A stretch of DNA of 5,068 bases from Chloroflexota bacterium (GTDB lineage Bacteria; Chloroflexota; Anaerolineae; Promineifilales; Promineifilaceae): assembly GCA_008501785.1 (NCBI GenBank), contig QQUD01000220.1, forward strand, positions 1-5,068, read 5' to 3'. A program made the position numbers and the translations under genes. Below are positions 1 through 4,803 of this stretch, piece after piece. Position 1 is the first letter of the stretch. Each line of letters starts with the position of its first letter. The notes beneath the pieces are model-generated. The model made no database searches and had not been told where the DNA came from. It saw only the letters and a program-made list of their open reading frames with translations.

Positions 1-996
1 AAGAGAATCGAACCCAGAGTTCTTTGCTTCCATGCTGATTAGTTTCAGCGCATTCGTTTGTTCAAGCTCTTGGAGTGAGATTGAGAAAACACCTGGTTTA
101 TCTAATAAACGCAGGCGGGATGTTAATAAGAATTTGCTGGGATTTTGCCATTTTTTTAGCTCCGGCAAAAGGGTTCGATAATCTGCTGCTGTTTCCAGAT
201 TATCAATCACAATCATGCATTGACGGTCTTTCAGGAATTGTCTGACCATGCGCTGCCTTTGCAGGTGGGTTTCTTGTTGAGGAAGTTCAAATTGGGTAGT
301 TAAGCGGTCGATTAGCATTGGAAAAGTCAAGGCAGAACGGCCACTTTCCACTTGTAATCGACCCCTTGTTGATAAATGGGTATGTTTTGCTGTTACCCAT
401 GCTATTTCGTCAAACTTCATAGCGTTAATCAAATCACGTACTAGTTTGTCTGCAAGCGCTGTTTTTCCAAGACCCCCAATACCATCAATTGCCAAAATAA
501 AGTGATCAGTTTGGTTCAAAAGAGCATTCAAAAGAGCTTTGTGTGGTTTGGAAATTCCGACTAAATTAAGATAAGAAGGAAGAGGAAGGCGAGACACCAT
601 ATGCTGCTGCCATTCATCTCCTGCTTTATCTTCGAGAGACACTAATATGTCGGTTAGGTGGTTAACTGCTTGTCGCTGCCTATAAAAAAGGCTGGATTCT
701 GAAACATTTAAACGATTAGCAACCGCTAGTACATCTCGGCCATGCTCAAAGCGTTCACGAAGTAAATCTTCTGATTCTGGAGATCTCGCTTTTAATTGAG
801 CCAGTCCATAATTTAAAATTGCTCTATTTTGAGCAGCAGATCCTGCTTCAGCCAGACTGCCAAAGTCCAACTCTTGATTTAATAATAAAAATCGAAGGCG
901 TAAATGGGCTAAGGGCCAGTGTGGAGCGTCCCCACCGTGCCACAATCTAAGTGCATCAAGGACATCTTTTTGTTTTATGACTCTGAGTTTTGTCAT
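1..996 (-). CDS. NB-ARC/STAND ATPase with N-terminal helix-turn-helix, partial (C-terminus beyond left edge)
   Basis: The frame is open from ATG at 996 to the window edge (332 residues, no stop), so the C-terminal part is missing. An in-frame TAG lies two codons upstream, so the start cannot be further out; no good Shine-Dalgarno is visible. Residues 80-114 look like a sigma-70 region-4-type helix-turn-helix (VLAVANRLNVSESSLFYRQR). The NB-ARC core follows: Walker A GIGGLGKT at 172-179, Walker B MIVIDNLE at 261-268, and a sensor-like FLLTSR at 289-294. Family knowledge: STAND ATPases are ATP-driven switches whose C-terminal repeats sense a ligand; bacterial members act as transcription regulators or in phage defence and programmed death. 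The head here suggests DNA or sigma/anti-sigma contact, but the sensor and any effector lie outside the window. It is transcribed divergently from the small membrane ORF at 1297. The ATPase call is firm; the biological role is unknown. Confidence 0.87.
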   Translation of the reverse strand, partial: MTKLRVIKQKDVLDALRLWHGGDAPHWPLAHLRLRFLLLNQELDFGSLAEAGSAAQNRAILNYGLAQLKARSPESEDLLRERFEHGRDVLAVANRLNVSESSLFYRQRQAVNHLTDILVSLEDKAGDEWQQHMVSRLPLPSYLNLVGISKPHKALLNALLNQTDHFILAIDGIGGLGKTALADKLVRDLINAMKFDEIAWVTAKHTHLSTRGRLQVESGRSALTFPMLIDRLTTQFELPQQETHLQRQRMVRQFLKDRQCMIVIDNLETAADYRTLLPELKKWQNPSKFLLTSRLRLLDKPGVFSISLQELEQTNALKLISMEAKNSGFDSL

Positions 997-1025
997 TTTC
1001 TAATAGTAGTACTATTTATTCTGCT

Positions 1026-1047
1026 TTCCAAGTTGAAAATCTTGGAA
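1026..1047. repeat. 7-bp inverted repeat upstream of the NB-ARC gene
   Basis: TTCCAAG (1026-1032) and CTTGGAA (1041-1047) form a perfect dyad around an 8-nt A/T-rich centre, 30-51 bp upstream of the ATPase start codon. It could be a repressor operator, or a small hairpin in the 5' leader close to the ribosome entry site. The length is modest, so chance cannot be excluded. Confidence 0.4.
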
Positions 1048-1091
1048 CGAAAAAATTATTTTAGGTGTTTTATTTATCTTATTTTGAATTC

Positions 1092-1126
1092 TTCAATCAG
1101 CATTATATCGAAAAATGCTGATTGAA
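1092..1126 (-). repeat. Perfect 13-bp inverted repeat / hairpin in the NB-ARC gene leader
   Basis: TTCAATCAGCATT (1092-1104) and AATGCTGATTGAA (1114-1126) are perfectly complementary around a 9-nt loop. No T-run follows on either strand, so it does not look like an intrinsic terminator. With the predicted minus-strand promoter at 1134-1160, transcription would begin close to 1127, placing this hairpin at the extreme 5' end of the ATPase mRNA, where it could stabilise the transcript. As DNA it would be an operator at +1; a second TATAAT (minus, 1107-1102) lies at the inner end of one arm and loop. The structure is certain; its role is inferred. Confidence 0.6.
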
Positions 1127-1133
1127 TAGGGGT

Positions 1134-1160
1134 ATTATAAGGGTTATTAACGCAAATCAA
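1134..1160 (-). promoter_or_regulatory. Putative promoter of the NB-ARC ATPase gene
   Basis: On the minus strand TTGATT (1160-1155) and a perfect TATAAT (1139-1134) are separated by 15 bp, which is short but usable. Transcription would start near 1127, giving a leader of about 130 nt that holds the 13-bp hairpin and the 7-bp dyad. The 11-bp direct repeats lie immediately upstream of the -35 element. Confidence 0.4.
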
Positions 1161-1165
1161 TCATT

Positions 1166-1209
1166 TTGTAGTCCTATTGCAGTCATTTTGCAGTCATTTT
1201 GTATTCCAT
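1166..1209. repeat. Four 11-bp direct repeats, likely regulator-binding array
   Basis: Four consecutive 11-bp units are seen: TTGTAGTCCTA (1166-1176), TTGCAGTCATT (1177-1187), TTGCAGTCATT (1188-1198) and TTGTATTCCAT (1199-1209). The middle two are identical and the outer two degenerate. An 11-bp period puts every unit on the same face of the helix. OmpR/PhoB-family response regulators classically bind head-to-tail 11-bp direct repeats, and the AGTCAT core resembles the TGTCAT half of a Pho box. The array lies between two divergent predicted promoters, so it may control both. The regulator's identity is inference. Confidence 0.55.
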
Positions 1210-1229
1210 TCAAGTCGATTTCATTTACA

Positions 1230-1257
1230 TTGACATCAATCTTATTTGGCGTACACA
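1230..1257 (+). promoter_or_regulatory. Putative promoter of the small membrane ORF
   Basis: A consensus TTGACA -35 (1230-1235) is followed after 16 bp by a poor -10 (TACACA, 1252-1257). The weak -10 and the direct-repeat array ending 20 bp upstream would fit an activator-dependent promoter. It would give a leader of about 30 nt before the ATG at 1297. Confidence 0.3.
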
Positions 1258-1296
1258 AGCTTATCAACCGATTATGTTATCGGAAGGGGAAAGAGA

Positions 1297-1452
1297 ATGA
1301 TTGCAAAAAAGAATATGGTCTTGATGATATTTGTTTTGATGGTGATTGCTTTGGTGATTTTTGCAATAACATTGTCATTCGATATGCAACTCGCAGGTGG
1401 ATTTAATACCATTTTAGGCCATTGTGTCGGTAGTGCTTGCAGCACATTATAA
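1297..1452 (+). CDS. Small single-helix membrane peptide of unknown function
   Basis: This is a 51-residue ORF. The start at 1297 is chosen because AAGGGGA (1284-1290) is a strong Shine-Dalgarno 6 nt upstream; an earlier in-frame ATG at 1246 has none. Two lysines (K4, K5) precede one hydrophobic helix (about 7-27, rich in I, V, L, F, M), predicting an inner-membrane anchor or uncleaved signal. The short tail has a GG pair (34-35) and ends with two cysteines in CVGSAC (43-48), which could form a disulfide or bind metal if outside the cell. I recognise no family. It is the first gene of a plus-strand pair, 81 bp before the DJ-1-like gene (start at 1534) with no terminator between, so co-transcription is likely. 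The initiation site is the best evidence that it is real; a toxin-like, signalling or regulatory membrane peptide are all possible. Confidence 0.5.
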   Translation: MIAKKNMVLMIFVLMVIALVIFAITLSFDMQLAGGFNTILGHCVGSACSTL

Positions 1453-1533
1453 ATAAAATTCGATTTGGCTTGTTTTGTTATTGATGTCATTGGCAATTCA
1501 AGATAGTACATAGAAGAAATGGAGTTCGAGGCT

Positions 1534-2007
1534 ATGGCGTTGCCTTATCGAAATTTTAAGAAGAGCCAAAGGCGTACTTATATTTTAATTGGTGATGGTT
1601 TTGACGAGTATGAGGTAGTGTATTTTTTGCACCGTTTTCGTCAACAGGGATTGCCTATAAAAAGTGTGAGTTTATTTAATAAACTTGTTTTTAGCCGTCA
1701 AGGGGTTGGGATTAAGGCGGATTATGCTTTAGCCGATCAACCTTTTGATCCTTCTTGTGATTGTATGTTGGTATTGCCTTCTGGTGGTCGCAATGGTGAG
1801 CGATTGCGCCGGGATGCACGTGTGAAATCGTTATTACAGGCTTTTAATTCTGGTCATGGCCGAATTGCTTTAACAGATGGCGGAAGTGAGCTAGCTGCTG
1901 ATGTTGAAGAAGTGATGACCGAACGGCCGACTCTATTTCGTCAGAATAATGAGCGGCTGGAAGATTTTGTTGAGTCGCTAGCGGATAGTATGGTCTATGC
2001 CGTTTAG
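1534..2007 (+). CDS. Compact DJ-1/PfpI-fold (class I glutamine amidotransferase-like) protein lacking the catalytic cysteine
   Basis: The ORF encodes 157 residues from the ATG at 1534, chosen for GGAG (1521-1524) 9 nt upstream; the alternative ATG at 1519 adds five residues but lacks a spaced ribosome site. The N-terminal strand and acidic turn YILIGDGFDEYEVV (16-29) match the DJ-1/PfpI start, with E27 at the place of DJ-1 Glu18. LPSGGRNGERLRRD (81-94) matches the LPGG..ga..L...  loop. The nucleophile elbow, normally AICHG or AICAG, reads IALTDGG (111-117), with threonine 114 in place of the cysteine. The segment after the elbow is about half the usual length, although a final helix (FVESLADSM, 145-153) remains. 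Protease, glyoxalase or deglycase activity is therefore unlikely; a sensing, binding or regulatory role is more plausible. It sits downstream of the small membrane ORF, before two hairpin terminators. The fold assignment is good; function is unknown. Confidence 0.8.
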   Translation: MALPYRNFKKSQRRTYILIGDGFDEYEVVYFLHRFRQQGLPIKSVSLFNKLVFSRQGVGIKADYALADQPFDPSCDCMLVLPSGGRNGERLRRDARVKSLLQAFNSGHGRIALTDGGSELAADVEEVMTERPTLFRQNNERLEDFVESLADSMVYAV

Positions 2008-2033
2008 CTAACTCATTGCACAACCCAGGAAAG

Positions 2034-2072
2034 CAGTAAGGGCAGACGTGTCGGCACCGTCTGTCCTTTCTG
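2034..2072 (+). terminator. Hairpin terminator after the DJ-1-like gene
   Basis: AAGGGCAGACG (2038-2048) pairs with CGTCTGTCCTT (2058-2068), 11 bp including one G-T pair, around a 9-nt loop. After one mismatch the stem extends by CAG/CTG to 2034-2072. The tract after it is T-rich but interrupted. It starts 26 bp after the stop codon and is the likely transcription end of the plus-strand pair. Confidence 0.55.
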
Positions 2073-2076
2073 TGTT

Positions 2077-2103
2077 GCTCTTGTTGGGATGCTCAACAAG
2101 AGC
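2077..2103. terminator. Second hairpin between convergent genes, possible bidirectional terminator
   Basis: GCTCTTGTTG (2077-2086) and CAACAAGAGC (2094-2103) form a perfect 10-bp stem with a 7-nt loop. It lies between the plus-strand DJ-1-like gene and the minus-strand molybdopterin-fold gene, so it could stop readthrough from both sides. No clean T-run follows on either strand, so it may be a backup or an RNA-processing barrier. The rest of the gap, 2104-2188, shows nothing recognisable. Confidence 0.45.
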
Positions 2104-2188
2104 TTATGAGGTCAGCGTGGGGAGCATTGGGGATGGTCTGGCATAGGGCAGCTGGGGAGGCAATATGTCCTGTGTTAGGTATTTCTTT

Positions 2189-2665
2189 TTATATGACTCG
2201 TACTTCTCCAATCCACTTTACTTGGCGAAGAGCATCATCTGTTTCTGAAGGAACAATCAATCTGATTAAACCTTGCTTTCGTGTCATGTATGTGCCGTTT
2301 ATGCAAGTAGCTAGTAAAAACGGCCGTTTCTCTCCCTCATCTCCCAACTCCTCCACAAACACCCGATTTCCAAACCCGTCAGCACTCACAATCTCCAATT
2401 CACGCCATGAAGAAATACCCAAACTTTCTATAAACACTTTCAGCGATACGCCACTGAATGTGAATGGACCTGTAGTGCCGTGCCCAGTGCTGACGATGTA
2501 ACAGTCTGCAATAGTCGTTTGGGGGAGTTTGTTGAGGGTTTGGGGGGTAAACGGCCGTTTTTCTCCTCCCGGCAGCACCACTACAAACATTGGATTAGCA
2601 GAAGGTGGAGCTGGATTTGGCTCATGAGAATGGGGTTGATAGGGGTCGTGTTCTTGATGTGTCAT
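2189..2665 (-). CDS. Small stand-alone molybdopterin-dependent oxidoreductase-fold protein (SUOX-like domain)
   Basis: This encodes 158 residues. The ATG at 2665 is preferred over a TTG eight codons upstream because ACAGG (minus, 2677-2673) lies 7 nt before it. Residues 1-25 are hydrophilic, rich in His and Pro, and look disordered. The rest follows the sulfite-oxidase-type molybdopterin-binding fold: ADCYIVSTGHGTTGPFTFSGVSL (53-75), with C55 at the place of the molybdenum-ligating cysteine, then VSADGFGNRV (93-102), LLATCINGTYMTRKQG (117-132) and a C-terminal LIVPS...QVKWIGEVRV (136-157). Full enzymes add a dimerisation domain, a heme domain or a signal peptide; none is present, so it is a mini-domain of probable cytoplasmic location whose cofactor binding is untested. 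GEKRPF occurs twice (34-39 and 111-116), each over a 12-bp DNA palindrome. Its leader contains the paired-hairpin element at 2695-2798. Fold is fairly sure; the reaction is unknown. Confidence 0.78.
   Translation of the reverse strand: MTHQEHDPYQPHSHEPNPAPPSANPMFVVVLPGGEKRPFTPQTLNKLPQTTIADCYIVSTGHGTTGPFTFSGVSLKVFIESLGISSWRELEIVSADGFGNRVFVEELGDEGEKRPFLLATCINGTYMTRKQGLIRLIVPSETDDALRQVKWIGEVRVI
2318..2329. repeat. 12-bp palindrome AAACGGCCGTTT, copy 1
   Basis: This perfect palindrome lies inside the molybdopterin-fold gene and encodes the KRPF of its second GEKRPF (residues 111-116). The similarity to copy 2 continues into a purine-rich flank on the minus strand (GAGGGAGAG here, GGAGGAGAA there). 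Confidence 0.6.
2549..2560. repeat. 12-bp palindrome AAACGGCCGTTT, copy 2
   Basis: This is the same perfect palindrome 231 bp from copy 1, in the same gene and reading frame, encoding the first GEKRPF (residues 34-39). The GC-rich centre stands out in this otherwise AT-leaning region. Confidence 0.6.
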
Positions 2666-2694
2666 AAATTTACCTGTGAAAATAATCAACTAGT

Positions 2695-2798
2695 ACTGAA
2701 GCAAACATCTTTTGACGGATAGATCGTGTGAAAATTTGCTTCAGTTTAAGTGTTCCGACTCAACCTGGTATCCGTCAATAATTGTTTGTCGGAACACT
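2695..2798 (-). promoter_or_regulatory. Two adjacent stem-loops with complementary loops (predicted kissing-loop leader RNA or structured DNA element)
   Basis: Three perfect inverted repeats are interleaved. A is ACTGAAGCAAA (2695-2705) with TTTGCTTCAGT (2735-2745), 11 bp. C is AGTGTTCCGAC (2749-2759) with GTCGGAACACT (2788-2798), 11 bp. B is TTGACGGATA (2712-2721) with TATCCGTCAA (2769-2778), 10 bp. B lies in the 29-nt loop of A and B' in the 28-nt loop of C, with only TTA between the hairpins, so as RNA the two loops can pair. On the minus strand it ends 29 nt before the ATG of the molybdopterin-fold gene and could be its 5' leader; a weak CATAAT (minus, 2816-2811) would start transcription just outside it. 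No U-run follows. On the plus strand it would sit upstream of the lepA promoter. I do not recognise it as a named riboswitch or transposon end. The geometry is certain; strand and role are inferred. Confidence 0.6.
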
Positions 2799-2820
2799 AG
2801 TTTATAAGGAATTATGCTTG

Positions 2821-2852
2821 CTGAAATGCTGAAATGCTGAAATGCTGAAATG
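2821..2852. repeat. Four perfect tandem copies of the octamer CTGAAATG
   Basis: CTGAAATG is repeated four times without a mismatch, and ATGCTTG occurs at both edges of the tract. It lies in the lepA upstream region, about 50 bp before the -10 element, and upstream of any minus-strand promoter for the molybdopterin-fold gene. A perfect short tandem array of this kind can change copy number by replication slippage and so alter promoter spacing. Confidence 0.85.
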
Positions 2853-2899
2853 CTTGCCATATTCCATTTTAGCATTCACCAGACCGTATAACACTTTTT

Positions 2900-2908
2900 T
2901 GATATAAT
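2900..2908 (+). promoter_or_regulatory. Extended -10 promoter of lepA, giving a predicted leaderless mRNA
   Basis: TGATATAAT (2900-2908) is a perfect extended -10 element (TG, one base, TATAAT). No good -35 stands at 16-18 bp, as is common with extended -10 promoters. Initiation 7-8 bases downstream falls at 2915-2916, on or next to the lepA ATG at 2916. There is no Shine-Dalgarno between the box and the ATG. Confidence 0.6.
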
Positions 2909-2915
2909 TTTGAGC

Positions 2916-4721
2916 ATGGATCAAAGTAAAGTACGTAATTTTTGCATTATTGCCCATATCGACCACGGTAAATCAACGTTAGCAGATCGTTTGCTCCAAG
3001 CTACCGGCACGCTCACCGAACGTGAAATGCAGGAGCAGGTGCTCGATGACATGGACCTGGAACGAGAAAAAGGGGTCACTATCAAGGCCTCCGCCGTTCG
3101 CATGACTTACGAAGCGAAAGATGGCGAAACCTATATCATGAACCTGATTGATACACCAGGTCATGTTGACTTTGGATATGAAGTGAGCCGAGCTTTGCAA
3201 GGGTGCGAAGGCGCTGTACTCGTTGTAGACGCAACGCAAGGCATTGAGGCACAAACCTTAGCCAACCTCTATCTGGCTGTTGAATCTGATTTGGAAATCA
3301 TTCCTGTCGTTAACAAAATTGACTTGCCCGCTGCATTACCAGACGATGTGGCGGAAGAAGTTGAAAACATCACCGGTATTCCGGCCGAAGATGTGATTCC
3401 CATTAGTGCCAAAACAGGGGTGAATATTGAGCGGGTGCTGGAAGCTGTTGTTAAACGTGTCCCGCCACCTACTGGTGACCAAAATGGACCTCTGAAAGCT
3501 CTTGTGTTTGATTCCCACTACGATTCGTACAAAGGCGTTGTGGCCTATGTGCGACTGTTTCAAGGGACATTGAACAAGCGGCAATGGGTGCAGATGATGT
3601 CCAATGAAGTGGCAGTTGAGCCAATTGAGTTAGGTGTTTTTAGCCCAAAAATGAAGCCGGTTAATCAATTGACTGCCGGGGAAGTCGGTTATATCGCTAC
3701 TGGCTTAAAAACTGTGCGTGAATGTCGGGTGGGAGACACCATTACCATGAGAGAGAATCCAGCCGATGCCCCACTGCCCGGTTATGTAGCGGTGAAGCCA
3801 ATGGTTTTTGCAGGCTTCTATCCTTCAGATGGTGAGGATTATTCCATTTTACGAGAAGCACTTGAAAAATTGCAATTAAATGACGCCGCACTGGTATTTG
3901 AACCGGAAACTTCTAGCGCACTTAATTTTGGTTTCCGCTGTGGCTTCCTGGGTTTGTTCCATATGGAAATTATTCAGGAACGGTTAGAACGGGAATATGA
4001 CCTTGATTTGGTGGCGACGGCTCCCAGTGTACGCTATGAATTGGTCATGGAGGGCACTGGCGAAGAAAAGGTAATTGAAAGTCCGGCAGAATTGCCCGAT
4101 GAAGCTACGATTGATGAAATTCGCGAGCCTTGGATGCATGTGCAGATTTTTACACCGGAAGAGCATTATGGCGTGGTGATGGATTTGGTCATCAAGCGAC
4201 GCGGCGAATTAACCGGACAAGAGTATCCAGCACCAGGGCGCGTGGTTTTAAAATATGATGTGCCCTTGTCTGAAATTATTGTTGATTTCTATGACAAACT
4301 GAAAAGCGGCACGCGTGGTTATGCCTCGATGGATTATGATTTTGCCGGGTATCGGTCTTCGGACCTGGTGAAGCTGGATGTGCTGGTGAACAAAGCCCCG
4401 GTGGATGCATTGGCGATGATTGTGCATCGTGACAATTCTTATCATCGTGGGCAGCGACTGGTGACAGCATTGAAGAAGCTGATACCGCGCCAGATGTTTG
4501 AAGTACCAATTCAGGCGGCTGTGGGCAAACGGGTGATTAGCCGAGCCACTGTGAAGGCAATGCGCAAAGACGTGTTGGCAAAATGTTATGGCGGCGATAT
4601 TACGCGTAAGAAGAAGCTGCTGGAGAAACAGAAAAAAGGCAAGAAGCGCATGAAGATGATTGGCACTGTTGAAGTGCCACAAGAAGCGTTTATGGCCGTT
4701 TTGCAGTTAAATGACGATTAG
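2916..4721 (+). CDS. lepA: Elongation factor 4 (LepA), ribosome-associated GTPase
   Basis: This is a complete 601-residue LepA/EF4, the usual length (about 600). It binds ribosomes in the cytoplasm and hydrolyses GTP; family work links it to back-translocation, elongation under stress and 30S maturation. G motifs are intact: G1 AHIDHGKST (13-21), G2 GVTIKAS (53-59), G3 DTPGH (79-83), G4 NKID (133-136), G5 SAK (164-166). Domain II, the EF-G-like III and V domains, and the LepA-specific C-terminal domain follow, with hallmark [19 protein letters not shown] (548-566), a basic [16 protein letters not shown] stretch and the ending [13 protein letters not shown] 2916 is chosen over TTG 2910, because the TTG overlaps the promoter region and would lie before the predicted transcript start. 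There is no ribosome-binding site, consistent with leaderless translation. A terminator follows, then pyrD. Identification is very secure. Confidence 0.98.
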   Translation: MDQSKVRNFCIIAHIDHGKSTLADRLLQATGTLTEREMQEQVLDDMDLEREKGVTIKASAVRMTYEAKDGETYIMNLIDTPGHVDFGYEVSRALQGCEGAVLVVDATQGIEAQTLANLYLAVESDLEIIPVVNKIDLPAALPDDVAEEVENITGIPAEDVIPISAKTGVNIERVLEAVVKRVPPPTGDQNGPLKALVFDSHYDSYKGVVAYVRLFQGTLNKRQWVQMMSNEVAVEPIELGVFSPKMKPVNQLTAGEVGYIATGLKTVRECRVGDTITMRENPADAPLPGYVAVKPMVFAGFYPSDGEDYSILREALEKLQLNDAALVFEPETSSALNFGFRCGFLGLFHMEIIQERLEREYDLDLVATAPSVRYELVMEGTGEEKVIESPAELPDEATIDEIREPWMHVQIFTPEEHYGVVMDLVIKRRGELTGQEYPAPGRVVLKYDVPLSEIIVDFYDKLKSGTRGYASMDYDFAGYRSSDLVKLDVLVNKAPVDALAMIVHRDNSYHRGQRLVTALKKLIPRQMFEVPIQAAVGKRVISRATVKAMRKDVLAKCYGGDITRKKKLLEKQKKGKKRMKMIGTVEVPQEAFMAVLQLNDD

Positions 4722-4755
4722 TTGGTCTGAAAACAACCATCGATCTTTTAAATCG

Positions 4756-4787
4756 AAGCCATCCCAAAACAATGAGATGGCTTTTTC
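4756..4787 (+). terminator. Rho-independent terminator after lepA
   Basis: AAGCCATC (4756-4763) and GATGGCTT (4776-4783) form an 8-bp stem around a 12-nt loop, followed by a T-run (4782-4786). It starts 35 bp after the lepA stop and ends before pyrD, so the two genes are probably not one transcription unit. Confidence 0.75.
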
Positions 4788-4803
4788 TATGTCAAGATAA
4801 ATT

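Noticed and set aside
1..21. tRNA T-arm-like GGTTCGATTC on the minus strand
   Set aside because: It lies inside the NB-ARC reading frame and has no acceptor stem, anticodon arm or CCA end nearby within the window.
919..1125. Plus-strand open frame across the ATPase start and its leader
   Set aside because: It overlaps the N-terminus of the minus-strand ATPase, has no Shine-Dalgarno, and its composition is what AT-rich intergenic DNA gives by chance.
1122..1406. Alternative plus-strand frame overlapping the small membrane ORF
   Set aside because: It runs through the direct repeats and promoter region and lacks a ribosome site; the frame starting at 1297 has a strong one.
2106..2501. Long open frame on the plus strand opposite the molybdopterin-fold gene
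   Set aside because: It is the antisense of a gene with clear family motifs, has no ribosome site and resembles no protein family.
2666..2689. TTG start adding eight residues to the molybdopterin-fold protein
   Set aside because: The ATG at 2665 has an AGG ribosome site at 7 nt, and the extra residues have no family support.
2821..2852. CRISPR-like array
   Set aside because: The units are 8 bp and directly adjacent with no spacers, so this is a simple tandem repeat.
2910..2915. TTG start two codons upstream of the lepA ATG
   Set aside because: It lies directly after the -10 box, before the predicted transcript start, and adds nothing that matches the LepA family.
4248..4682. Open frame on the minus strand within lepA
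   Set aside because: It is a His/Gln-rich shadow of the LepA C-terminal coding strand with no initiation signal.
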